Under the pieces are notes generated by a model that did no database searches, was not told the DNA's origin, and saw nothing but the letters and a program-made list of their open reading frames with translations. DNA of 64,000 nucleotides, taken from positions 310,001 through 374,000 of the forward strand of contig OY783215.1 of assembly GCA_963678705.1 (NCBI GenBank), written 5' to 3'. The position numbers and the translations under genes are program-made. This document shows, in pieces, positions 1 to 12,300 of the stretch (its first letter is position 1; every line of letters starts with the position of its first letter). This stretch comes from Panorpa germanica. Taxonomy: Eukaryota; Arthropoda; Insecta; Mecoptera; Panorpidae.

Positions 1-1775
1 CACTTTGAAGTGAAGTCTCTCCATTTACACTTGGATTTACATTTCCCAGTAATGGAGCTGCATATAGATGGGAAACAAGTATTCTCTGTTAACTACAGTA
101 TTTGATTATTTACCCAAACGTTGCTCTTTTGAATGCACAAACGCATTACGGCTTTGGTAGACGATTAGTGGTCATTAGAAGTGCATCGTTGCCATTGTTG
201 TTATTGTTATTTCCTTATTCTAGCAGTTTCACCAGAATAGCATTAACATTGGAATGCTACACAACACCAAGCAGAATATTTCACGCTATCTCAGAACATT
301 ATCTAACAGAAAGCTTCGAATGCTCTCGAAATTTATATATCTAATAAGGATGCTGAGGAGGAGAATAGGAGCATATGAGAAGAGAATCTGTGGATCGTTA
401 TAGGATGACGATACATGAGATGGGAAACGTTCCAACTCCAGCTCCTGTTCAAAACACATTATAATGAGCAAAAAATGTACTATATTTAAAGAAATAAAGG
501 TAGATACGAGAAGAACTGAGAATAAAATATCGTTGGAAATAAATGGCATGTGGAACGAATAATGATGGTACCTAAATTTCCATTTTGCTGCTTTTTTTTT
601 TGGTATACTCGTATAAATTTTTGTATATATCGCAGAAATAAATTTTAAATCTAACTGTGACATTTTAATAGTAAGTAAGATTAAAAAGAGAAGAGAAAAG
701 TTATGAAAACATCGTAAGTAGCGAACTGTCTTGCAGTGCACACTTGCTAGTTTACTATAAGCTAATTAAAATGCCTACAGAATTTTTAATTCACAGATTT
801 CATGGAAATAAATAATTTCTTTGATTTAATTACTATTTAATAACAAATATATCAGCTAACTTCACTAATGAAAGTTATGATATGTATTCCTCATTAATTA
901 AAAACAAACTCCATGCTTCATTAACACTTCGAATGCCTCATTAAAACTAAAATAAGTAATTAATGCAGGTACATATTTCTAACGAGTTATATTCGTGAGG
1001 AGTTATAGTTTTACTGGCTGATAATGATGGGTGGCCGTGGTCTACAAGACTGTGGAGGTTCCCGTTGGAATAACCACCCCTGTTTGGAATGCTGCTCGTA
1101 CTTCACTAAGCATCGACCATCGAAGAACTTTTACAAAGTGCCGACAGACGTGTGAATGTTTACGTTTGTAGAATTGTATTACATATGTTCAAATAAACTG
1201 TTTTTAATTAAAAAAGCAAATACACATAGAATGTATAACAGAGGATGGCCTTTGAATACCGCAAAGAGTGACACTGTAAGAGGGATGGTAAGACATGGAA
1301 TTTGCAATGAGACTAAGATAACAAAGATGCTTATTATATAACATTATTTAGCTTAATATAATATAAGGTTACATAACAAAAGTTATTTTTCGACATAAAT
1401 TAGACATTAGTAAAGCTTTTAATGTAATATGATGTAATGTTATATATCAGGGTTTTCCAATACAGTAAATGTATCTAAATGCTTAATGTATCTAAATACG
1501 TGAATGTGTGATAAGATGACATATGTACATATCACTTAGAATGTCTTCAAAATTTTCATGATCTCTACTTTGTTTTTGTCAGTTGCTCTTAAAGTGTTTG
1601 CTGCATCAACGGTGCCAGCACTAATACACTCAACTCAAAGAGCAGGGACTCCAACTTCAAAGATCACACATCAAGATAAATAGTTGCCGAACTGGAAGCT
1701 GTAACATCCAAGCTAGTATTGTAGTACACAAATATCTCCGCAGGTGGCAGCATGTCTATCCCAGGCATGTCAGCC
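1..1775. other. AT-rich non-coding stretch, no gene seen
   Basis: No convincing gene. Two open frames of 80 codons (102-344, +) and 151 codons (286-741, -) overlap on opposite strands, have AT-driven composition and show no family motif. A modestly GC-richer block at about 1015-1150 contains an open stretch on the - strand that ends in stops and matches no family I know. The nonamer ATACTCGTA occurs at 605-613. Confidence 0.6.
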
Positions 1776-2126
1776 CAGGGGTCCCTAAGCTTTAAGACTC
1801 TGTAGGATTCACTGAGGTTTAAAGTACTACGCGGGTTGAATTGAAACAATATGTAATGTAGTCATTTATACATATATAATTAGAACCATATTCCCCTGAA
1901 GCCACTGTACCTTTATTTATTTCTAATGAAAAGTGTCATCAAATGGAGGAGTTTGACAATTCATAATTTTGGTAGTGCATAAAAAAGCTCAAAACAGCAA
2001 TGGAAATAGAGTACCGACCAAAAAAGAAAGTACGTTGAAAAATATATTGAAATTATAAAATAACTTTTGAACTGACGATCCAAATCCATTTCTTTTTAAC
2101 GGTGGGTCGAAGTTTGAGGACCCCTG
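1776..2126. mobile_element. hAT-like non-autonomous element (MITE)
   Basis: The left end begins CAGGGGTCCCTAAGCTTT. The right end, read on the opposite strand, begins CAGGGGTCCTCAAACTTCG. These are matching hAT-type terminal inverted repeats with the usual CAG start and the CAGGGGTCC(C/T)(C/T)AA(A/G)CTT pattern. The 8-bp flanks (TGTCAGCC and GTAAAGCC) agree only at the last four positions, so any target duplication has decayed. Nothing inside is convincingly coding: a 61-codon frame at 1664-1849 (-) runs across the left end and is probably chance. Length is about 351 bp. Confidence 0.55.
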
Positions 2127-2500
2127 GTAAAGCCCAAACTTCATAGGAGCGTTTACCTAAACATTCATTGAAATTATAAGAGTACGAGTCGATGTAGAAT
2201 AATAATAAATGATCAACAAAGCTGAACTATTTGTCATGGTGGGATAAAGCACTGTAGTCTACTTTATTCTGTCAAGAGAGATAAAAAGCTTCATGGGGTG
2301 AGCTTAATTTAAGAGCAGTATTGATGCGTAGAACAAAGTGGCAACCACCACTTTAATATATAAGGAATAAAAAATAGGTACCTTTTTTTAGAATAAAAAT
2401 ATTTTAATTTTTAAGGTATACTCTTTAGAAAAACGGTTTGTTTATTATTTATATGCTAAAGAAAAACGTATTCGTTAAAATTAGGGATTTACCATCGTTG
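2127..2500. other. AT-rich non-coding stretch, nothing seen
   Basis: No open frame, structural RNA or repeat end recognised between the hAT-like element and the possible SINE head. Confidence 0.5.
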
Positions 2501-2502
2501 AA

Positions 2503-2580
2503 TATTACGTGAGTGCGTGAGAGGGTTGATGCTTAACCCTGACTGCTGTGTCTTCGTGTTCGATCCTGGACCAGGGTTAT
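2503..2580 (+). repeat. possible tRNA-derived SINE head (fragment)
   Basis: A B-box-like GTGTTCGATCC lies at 2556-2566, and a weak A-box-like GTGAGTGCGTGAGAGG starts near 2509, about 47 bp upstream. This spacing suits an internal RNA polymerase III promoter. No full cloverleaf forms by eye, so this is not called a tRNA. A chance match is possible. Confidence 0.22.
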
Positions 2581-2701
2581 ATTTTCTCAGTTAAATTGAT
2601 TATAAACTTATCAGGTAGCGGTGGTGTAACAGTACGTATATAAGAAGCATCGACATTACTAGTAAAATGAATAAGAACGACGACTATCGGATATTATTCT
2701 T

Positions 2702-3340
2702 AATGGGCTTGTGTCCTCATTTTTTAGTGGTCGATTTTTCAATTGTTGATTGAAATTGATGTTAATAAATGTGTATTGGCGTGTCTATTTTATTAAATAT
2801 CTAAATATTGACGGAGATATAGCAATTAAAAATTTGAATTGTAGTTTTAGCGCTAGAAATTGTTGGCCATATTTGTATGACATGGAATGCATTTTAACGT
2901 CAGTTATTTGTTGAGTAGGTCAGTGTTGTGGTAATGTTTTGTAGCTGTTGGTACTCAAACAATCCAGTCAAGTCAAAGAATAATAAGTTTTTACTTTATT
3001 TAACCCTGCTAAGGCAGACATAATATTGAAATTTTATTGTTCCTTGAAATAACTGTAAATAATATTTGATATTTTGATATATAAATACATATAGCAGAGA
3101 TTTATGATCTGTAAGGTTGGTAACCTTACACAAGGATTGTGATGTCACATGCATTTGGAGTTTGTACAACGTTGAATCCCTTTAATAATTAAAGAGACAA
3201 AATGACTTTTTTAATTGTTAATATCTCTTAACATATAAGGAGTTATTAAAAAATAATTGAACATTTGAGGTTCTAGTAACCAACTTTGTCAATATATAGT
3301 ACACTTTTATAGAAATTAAGACATAGGACACAAGCCCATT
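2702..3340 (+). mobile_element. MITE of the GGGCTTGTGTCCT family, copy 1
   Basis: The left end is AATGGGCTTGTGTCCT and the right end reads AGGACACAAGCCCATT, giving perfect 16-bp terminal inverted repeats. The ~640-bp interior is AT-rich, has no credible open frame, and matches the sequence at 22105-22722 in the opposite orientation along its full length with scattered substitutions and small indels. Two full-length copies in one 64-kb window identify it as a dispersed non-autonomous DNA transposon. No clean target duplication was found beside either copy, so the superfamily stays open. Confidence 0.75.
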
Positions 3341-3539
3341 TCACTTGAAATCTTTTGACTCAAGAGTTTCACTGATAATTCTATTTATAACAACAAACAA
3401 CTTGGTCATAATATTGTCAAGTATGTATTCGTAGTATCAGAAAGATTATCAGTTGATTGATTGAATCTGGAAAGTACCCATAATGCACCTTGCATACTCG
3501 ACTTATACGGTATGCACTTCTAAGGATTGTGTAATACAC
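3341..3539. other. short non-coding spacer
   Basis: AT-rich spacer between the MITE and the GC-richer promoter-like block. Nothing specific seen. Confidence 0.5.
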
Positions 3540-3800
3540 ATGGTAGACAGACTGTCTACAGGGCTACGAATAACGAAAAAGATTTCGTGTTCCGATCAAA
3601 ATTCAAAAAGAGCGAGTTGCCTAATGCTTAGACGCTAAACAGTGTAAGTATCCGTGAATGTTTACCGACGAGTTTGTTCGGCTGTCGTTGTTTGGTTGTC
3701 TTCTCCTGAACACTGTCCGACGCGTTCAGTTCGATCGGTAGTCACTACTCGCGCAAACTTCACGGCGTACGGTTGTGTTCCATTAGGCAGAAAGCTTGGA
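3540..3800 (+). promoter_or_regulatory. candidate promoter and 5' leader of the signal-peptide gene
   Basis: This block is clearly richer in G+C and CpG than its surroundings (CGACGAG, CGACGCG, CTCGCGC, CACGGCG). It holds a good insect Initiator match, TCAGTTC, at 3726-3732, with the start base expected at about 3728. It ends roughly 700 bp before the ATG of the signal-peptide exon on the same strand. An upstream GTAAGTA at 3644-3650 could be a leader-intron donor if transcription starts earlier. No TATA box or clear DPE is seen. Promoter identity is inferred from composition and position only. Confidence 0.4.
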
Positions 3801-4489
3801 ACAAAACTACGAAACGGTAGCCGAAATAAATGAAATACCACTAAATATATCCGAACAATTTATACAAATAAGAATACAAAAAGTAATTTCAAATATATTC
3901 TAATATATATTTTTATCTACCAAACAAATTATTACTGAATGAAATATATTTAAAAGTTGACGGTTAAAAGAGCGGTTTATTTAAAAAACTTTTTAAGTGT
4001 TTATTTAACAAAAAATTTAAATTATCGTGTTAATTAACACTAAATGTTAAGCAGTGTTTTGTATTAAGTGTAAATATTTTAAATAAATATTTATACATAA
4101 AAAGGTTAAATATTTAAAGTGAGTTTAATACTTTACATTCAAATTTTAGAAAATAAACTTATTGAACAATTAAAAATTTATAATAAACATAACAGTTAAA
4201 TGTTTTAAAATAATTTTAATTAAGAAACTGGTTTTTTATCTACAATATAGTTCTAAAGACCGTATTAAAACTGCATTTGAATTTTAAAATCATTTAACTT
4301 TTAACAGCAGCGTTAAATAACATTTAAATTGTTTATAATTAGCAGTGTATACATTAGAAGTCTTAATTAATTAATCGAACATTTAATAAACTTCAATGAT
4401 TGTGTAATATGTTTGTATCAAAGTGAATTTTATTCTTATTTAAAATATAGTGATTTTCGCGCGCTATTTTTAAATATTTACCTAAGAAA

Positions 4490-4547
4490 ATGTATCAAGC
4501 GACAGGATTACTTTCTAAAATCGTGTTATTTGCTTTATTTGCGATAG
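4490..4547 (+). CDS. first coding exon of an unidentified secreted or membrane protein (signal peptide)
   Basis: ATG at 4490 in a good insect context (AGAAAATG) opens 19 codons. The peptide has a short N-region (MYQATGLLSK, one lysine) followed by a hydrophobic core (IVLFALFAI), the layout of a cleavable signal peptide. The exon stops at a strong GTAAGT donor at 4548, with one base of the next codon left over (phase 1). Phase-1 junctions right after the signal peptide are common in genes for extracellular modules such as Ig or EGF domains. It lies ~760 bp downstream of a GC-rich promoter-like block, which fits a long AT-rich 5' leader. No downstream exon was recognised in the window, so the first intron may exceed 59 kb. 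The family cannot be told from this peptide. A chance ATG and donor is the alternative. Confidence 0.5.
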
Positions 4548-6102
4548 GTAAGTTCTGATAATGTTTTGAAATCTATTATAAATGATTTAACACGATATGT
4601 TTACGTTTGGTTTAATCGTTTTATCAATAAATTTGATTAACGTATAATTATCTTAGAATTCGTTGTGTGTTGAGTATAATCCAATTCATAAATTTTTATG
4701 TTTTTACATATCTGCAAATATTTGAAATAATTGTTTGTTTAAATAAATCTGGAATTGAACATCTGTGATGGGGGTTGAGGTTGGGGTTGTAAATGACAAT
4801 ACATAGTTAAATTGGCCATTAAAGCCATTCTACACTACAATGCTGACGCTGCATTAGGGGTGGTTTTATTAGCAATGCATTACTATTACTGGTTTATGAA
4901 GAATATTACGTACTAGCTAAACATGTAAATAAATAAACGTATTGTCTATATGTGATTTACGTTTTCAGTTTTGAACCCTAATAATTAACGTGATTTTTTA
5001 TGTTAAATAAACCTTAAATGCAATTTACTGTGCTTAGCTGGGTAAAACTTATAACAATAATAATTCAATTGAACATAGTCGCCATTAGTAATTTACAATT
5101 TCGTAATGACTTACCAAAAGATGTTTTTGTTCTATAGCATTTACATTTTGTAACCAAAGAGCAAAGCAGTCAAAATATAAGGGTTGAGTACATACCTGAA
5201 ACAAAATTATAGAGAAATTATTATGAGTTATTTACAGATTAATGCCTTATTCTAATATATACAAGCACCATTGCGGTGACATTTGGCAAACATTGTGTTT
5301 CATTATTAACCTCAGAGTTTTTACTTTGGATTAAAATAAAAGTAAAAGACCCTTTCTTAACTTTTTAAGGGCGCCCGTTGATATTAGACCAATTTGCCTA
5401 TAATTAACAAACTTAGGAATACTTAAAGTTGCTAAAGAAGTCCGATACCTTAGCCTATGAAAGTGTTAATAATGGCATATTATAATAAATACATAAATAA
5501 AGATTTCTATACAAATTTGATGCTAATTATAAGATGATAATTAAAGATATACACAGTATAAAATATTTATATAAATCCACGAGCACGAGTAAGCTGCTTT
5601 CAATGAAATTTGAAAATATTTTGCTTCAGCGGTGAATACTGCGGTGAACACAGTAAAAAGTTTGCATAATTTATACAATGTATAATAAATTACCTTATTT
5701 TAAATAAAGTTTATTTTATAATAACTTGTCATCTGTTGTATAACGATATTTATACGATATTGTTGACATAATGTATTCATGTATACGCCGTGTTCTCCTC
5801 CTACAATATATTTTCTTTTTAGAAGGTAAGCTAAGCTATATTAGTTAGAAACTTTTGCGGAACAGCAAAGTTATGTATACACCAATATTATATGTTTAAT
5901 ACATAAATATGAAATTACATTATCTATATTATCAGGCCCGGCGCACGAGGCCATTGTCTTGTTACTATCTAATATATTACCCAGTCTGTACAAATATATA
6001 AAACTATTTTATTTTGGCTTTAATTTTCAACCAGTGTTGGGATAAATGTTGCTTTGAACTACAAGCCTCTAAATCCTTATCTAATCTTTTGACAGGTATA
6101 CA
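4548..6102. other. start of the putative long first intron, nothing else seen
   Basis: AT-rich sequence directly after the GTAAGT donor. No reading frame, repeat end or RNA was recognised here. Confidence 0.45.
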
Positions 6103-6353
6103 CAGCGGCAGATTAAGGTCAGCTGAAGCTTCCGAAACAGAAGAAAATGTTACCCCTTCCCTCTTCTTTTATAATTTAATAGTTTGAATGATTAGAATAT
6201 TAGAAAAGAGATTTTTTAACGTAACCTCTTCAGTAAGAATTAATTTTATTTTAAAATAATAATAAGGGAAGAGAGTTTGGTCTGCAAAGTTGGCAAATGT
6301 AAAGTTAGTTAAAGTTTTTGCGGGGCTTCAGGTCTTTCAAAAATTCGCCACTG
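6103..6353. mobile_element. hAT-like MITE with 8-bp target duplication
   Basis: The left end is CAGCGGCAGATTAAGG and the right end on the opposite strand is CAGTGGCGAATTTTTG. Both continue into related sequence (AGCTGAAGCTTCCG and ACCTGAAGCCCCG). The element is flanked by GGTATACA (6095-6102) and GATATACA (6354-6361), which agree at 7 of 8 positions. An 8-bp duplication with CAG-starting inverted ends is diagnostic of the hAT superfamily. The 251-bp interior is non-coding, so it must have been moved by a transposase made elsewhere. Confidence 0.72.
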
Positions 6354-9300
6354 GATATACATGAGCTTCATTTTAATAAGAATGTCAGAAGTTGAAATTC
6401 ATAACAAGGCTCTAATACTAAAAAGTACATATTTTAAAATTCACTATTGTTGTGAAATCATAACATGTATTTATTATTTATAATGAAAAACTAAATTAAT
6501 AAAAAACATGTGTGACATCAATATGTCACCAAATTATCTATTATTCAGATTTAAATAGAAAAGCAATAAAACATATATCACTGTTAAACCTGATTTAAAT
6601 TTTAAATTAATTTAAAATTTGTTAGTGTTAGAAATAAACAAATATTTTACGATTTTTTAATATCTGATATAAATCAATTTCGATTGGAATCTGGGTTTAT
6701 TAAACATATTGCTAAATCTGAATATTTAATGTTTGATATTTAGCCAGATAATGTGTCTGTGTCGATGTGTCTGTGTCGATATGTCTGTTGATACGTCGTT
6801 TTAATCTATGAATCATAAATTACGTATTGGGTAAACCTGATGTCTGGGGAGTAGACTGCGCGGACAGCGCTGTTGGCGGGGAAATCAAGAAGTAAATTCT
6901 GACAACTTCGCCTATGCTCATGAAATCGTTAATATTTGACAGTGGAATAAATTTGTACAATTCCTTTAGTACTGTTAACCACACTGTATTGATAGATGAT
7001 TTGATATTTCTGGTTAGAAGGTAATAATGTGGAAATATCTAATAGGAAACTGGATGAACAACATTCTGCCATGCACTCAAATGAATTCAAAGAATGCAGA
7101 ATGTAAGCGCAAATGTATTCTCGTACTGATAGTGCCAGAGTCAAAACACAAAACATGGACGCCACTTTACATCATGTAATATTTAATCTAAAAAGATTGA
7201 TAAACATTAAAATTGGAAATTCATGATAAAGAGTACAACTCGATTGTTTTCCTTTTTTGAAGATAAGTAAGCTAAAATTGTAAGCAGCATTCTTCAGAAG
7301 TAAAAATAATTACTTATATTTTACTGTATTACGCAATGTAAAAGCAATAACCTATTTTAACCGGCATCCGTAATATAATCTGTGTATCAAATTGACCATT
7401 AAGCTCAAATTGAAATTCATAAATAACTTTTGTAATTAATTTTTTACACTACCTGTTTCTTCTGGAATGCAGTAAGCTTGTTCGAATTACTCTCATAAAA
7501 CTAAATCTAATTGAATATTACAAGTTAAAATTATGTTACAGTAAATTATATATTTCTTGCAACATCCGTACGCTGAGCAGTGGCGAAGTAGTCAGGGTTA
7601 CCTTTTCTTTGACCCAATCTGTCGTTGAATTCGAGTGCGAGAACTACATGAAAGATGTATGTGAGAACAATTCCAGTTTTACAGTATTTACAATGTGTGG
7701 CATAGGCGTGAGAGATACGTCTTAACTTTTATTGTAATCTCGCAAAGCAAATATTGTTCTTGTCACTTCAGAGACAATGTTATGTAAACAAATCTAAGAC
7801 AGTAACTAGTAAAGACTGGAGGAATGTCACAGCATCACAAAACCACAGATATGTATACAGTGAGTGCTGAATGACCTTTCAAACGGCGCCATATTAATAA
7901 CATTGTAATATATTCCACTCCGCTCTCCTCAACTCGTGAATTTTAACTTTATTATACAATATTTAGTTTTATTATCTATGTATGTAATAACAATTAGCAT
8001 ATTTTAGGACAAGGGCAACAGAGAAAAATACAACATGTTGAAATAAATAATTTGTTGTTTTTGTTTATTGATGTTTTTTGTTATTTATTGGTGTTGCATC
8101 CAAAATACACAGTACGAAAATTTAAGAACAAATTGAGAAATATTTGTATTTTTTCCTGTATTTATATATGTCTTTACTGGTTCATTTCCAGTAGGTTTGC
8201 CTTCCCTGAACGTCAAAGTCGTTGCAACGTTTTATATATTGTGTGGTGACTATTACTTTTGATTATATTTTCATGATTGTTTATATAGAGCCCATCATAT
8301 ATTACATTACACAGTTCGCACAGACTGCGATAATTACATCACGAGAATTATTATCTCAATTTTGTCATGTAAAGTTAGACAGGACAGAATTAAACACACA
8401 AACTTAAATGCCAGACGCTCGTAACTGAATTATCTTTAATAAAAAAAAAACATTAAGTATTAAAACTGTAAGTATACTCGTAGTTTGAATCAACTTTCTT
8501 TGAAATTGTTGCAGAACTTTAATACATGTTTTATTTGCATAAGAAAAAGTTATTTAGATGGTTGTTTCAAATAAATGAATGGTGCTGAAAATTTGACAAG
8601 GGTGAGGCGACAATTAATTGCATGCATACTTTGTAATTTATGATAATAAAATAGAATAGATATAATAGAATATTATTATTATTATTAATTAAATACATAA
8701 AAGGAAATATTCTCAGACAGTAAGTTATCTTTACAGAATATATATTCGTATGTCTATGATGCAATTCTTGAAATGCAAATGCAAATACAATCTGCAGTAT
8801 TTTAATTAAAATGCACCAGAATATTATAATTACAAAATAATGAATTGGGTGTGGTAAATGAGTTTTATAAACGATCCATTCATCAGTGACCCGATCAGCT
8901 TTTAAAATGCATTGCAGTAACTATGTATGTTGGTAGACATGTTATCATTAATAACGAATATCGGCCGTTTAGTAACAATCAATCCGTTAAGTTGGTACAC
9001 TGTAGTACAGAGTTCGTTTGTCATTGTCAGAGTTTTGATTCTGCGTTATTATCAATTATGTTTTTTCTAATGTTAAATATTGTTAATGTATTGGTAATTT
9101 TAAAGCAATAATATAATTGGACATTTTTAAAGGTGCTATCTACATAAATACACATACTAGAATTAATCCCAAAAAAGTATTTGAAATAAAAAATAAAGAT
9201 TTTTAATGAGAATCAAAATAACATCTTTGATGATGTTAATGATATAACCGAATGTTATTTGTTAATTAAACTTTTAATAAGAGATAACAAATATAAATAA

Positions 9301-12300
9301 AAATATCTAATTAAAAAGTTACTTAATGTCTAACAATTAGTTAACTGAAACTTTTTAAATACTTAAAAATGTAATCTTCATAAATTTAACTTGTTTTTGA
9401 AATTAAAGACAGCGTCAAAGTTTTTTACTTAGTTCATTCGATCCTTGGAATATATTTTGTAAAGAAGTTATGAATGCAAAATTGTTTTGTTCCAAGTTCG
9501 TTTATCTTTCTGTGGTTGGAGATTTTTAGGATTATGTTTTACCTTATAAGCAGTGGCGGATTGGACAAGTCCTTTTATGAACTATTGTAAGTTATTTGAA
9601 CTTATATTATATCAAACTTGCTGTTAAAAATCTACCTATACTTTTCAAATAAAAAAAATTCAATATATCTCTAAAACAGTTACAAAAGTTTGATCAATCG
9701 TACCATTACAACACAACCAGCAGTCCGGCATTGACCTTGCTACACCTGTTCAGGAATTTTTGATATAATCGTTTGACCTCCGACTGTTTTTTGACTTCTT
9801 TATATTTTATATAAAAAAAAACCACATATTTATTACCTGTATAGTAATTATCCTACCCACGAAATAAAATACTAGCAATATGCTTGTACACAGAAAATAT
9901 CATCTTTGAAAGACTTAGCACTCACGAAATTGATTTAAAGAATAAGATTCTCTTTTGTTTGCAGATAACAAACAACAAATATGAATATTTTTTACAAATT
10001 GAACATGTAAAGGCAGTAATTGTAATCGATCTTGAAGATCTTGATCAGCTTACATGTTTAGCCGTTTAAGTTCCTTTATGGAACATGTAGATATGTTTTG
10101 CTGCGCTGTCTTTCTCGGTAGACACTGATAAAAAAGCAAAATATATTCCGAGAAATCTGCAATTAAAATTCGTGATTTGAATATGAAAAGTTACTTTCAT
10201 AAAATAAATTATTGAAAATATAGAATAATATTGGGCTTAGCATGAAATAAGAGTCAGACGAAAATATTAAAGAGGCAGCCTTTTTTGTTTACAGTATTGT
10301 TCAACGGTTGTTTGTTTTCTCTTATTAAGTTAAAATTAACAAATAAATAAATGAAGATTTTTCGTGCTAAAAGATTTCTAAGAAACTCAACATGTTTGAA
10401 AGAAAGTAAGACATTAAATGGCACAAAAAATTACGACATGTAAAATGGAAAGTGGTAATAAATTACTGTGCCCTTATAATACTCGTATAATAGCAGTTAA
10501 TTCGAGCCTCTAGACAACTGCAATTAACCCTCACATTTTAACACTGAAGTCACAAGAATTCATACATTTAGCATAATTTCTAGCAATTAATAATACGCGT
10601 TACTTCCGGCTCTTTTAACAGTTGAGTAATGAGTGTTTCATTACTCTTGATTATGTTTAATTGGAAACTTTCATCTGATAAGTTTAGTTTGCATACGTCA
10701 AGTGTAGGAGTGTAATATTTACAATTTTGGATTTAGAATATGTTTTTAAAAGGAATTTATTAGAATACGTTAGTTCTTTTAATGTCCAAACATATGTACG
10801 TATGTATAGAAACTTCCTCTCTTGATAAAGTGTGCTTATGCTACAGTGTGAGATAGCCCTACGTGCTGATTTTATTTTCTAGGTAACTGAGGTTAATCTT
10901 AAACGCTGGTGCTAATTAATTATGTACGAAGTCACGCACTCATTCGATCTAGCTGGCGAGATTTATCAACACATTAACTCTCATGATAAATGCATGTAAA
11001 TGCGAAACAACTCTGACAATCAGCGGTTACACATCCATAAATAACCAAGCAATAAATTGCAATAAATTAATATAACACTTCATTTCAATAAATAGCGATT
11101 GTCAAGCGATAAAGCTTAATTTACATACCAGCTATAAAATAATTAGCATGTTTTCTGCTTTGCGTGGCTTGTCAGCGATGTTTAGTGGACAAGACCATAC
11201 CGGTCACGTGACAGCCTGTACTTCCGCTTTACATTTATGATATACACAAAGCCTTAAACGTCACGTGCATTGGTTAACTTAAATGTACATCCAAAGCGAT
11301 TCTTAACCGCATCTGTATATATTTTGTATATGGAACTAAAATGTTGTTGTTATGTATTTAAGGTAGTTGTATCGTGGAATGACTTTTCAAAGGATTTTAA
11401 TAAAACTTCATTTAATTGCTCTTTAATTAATTATAAGACATATTGACCTCAGGTCGATTAAAATTTACCACTCCATTATTGAGAAAAACGATATTAAAGT
11501 TTTGTTATTTTAACACAGGCTCTTATGGGAAATAGTAATTTCAATGTTATTTTTATCGAATAAAATAAAAACGATTCAAAGGAATTCAATAAAAATTTAA
11601 TATATTATAGAAACAGTAGTTATTAATCACATAAAAAAAATGGAAATTATTGTCCACGCCATTACAGAAATAAAATTTTGTAAACATTGAATTTTTTTAT
11701 AAAATCAAGAAATGACTGTGTATGTGTATGTACGTGTATGTATGTGTAGATACTATTTACATGTAGTGAGAACAGTGAGACTGTACTTTCACAAAAGTTT
11801 TTAACGAGACTATTTGACACTAACGTTTCAGCTACATTATAATTTTAGGTTGCTGAGTTATACTTTTGAGCATGACTATCACGATACAACTACCTTAATT
11901 ATCTTTTATTAATATAACAGCAGCCAGTACTACTTTACAGACGTATTTAATCTGATACGAAATATATACAAGCTTTTAAAGCACTTACTGTAGCACAAAG
12001 CTGTACTTACAGTTTATGAAAAGAGCTTATATTTAGCTTTTGATAGGGTGTTACTCAAATCAAAAGTTAACTGAGTTAACAGCTGGTAAAGTATGTTAAA
12101 TATATGTAACTAACGTTTACTTGTGAAATATTAGTTTTATTGTTTCTCGTGCAATTAATCATCATTATTCACTCACTTTATATCTGACAAACATAATGAT
12201 GAATATAATATAAAAATCATTAAATCTGACAGGTTTTCATCGGCAATATTTATAATGCACTTTTTAAATATTGCTTCTTTTTATCATTTGGTGATCTTTG

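Noticed and set aside
286-741. 151-codon open frame on the - strand
   Set aside because: Phe/Leu/Ile/Ser-rich as expected from AT-rich DNA, overlapped by an open frame on the other strand, with no domain, promoter or splice support.
2503-2580. tRNA gene
   Set aside because: A B-box-like motif is present but the acceptor, D and anticodon stems do not pair; kept only as a possible SINE head.
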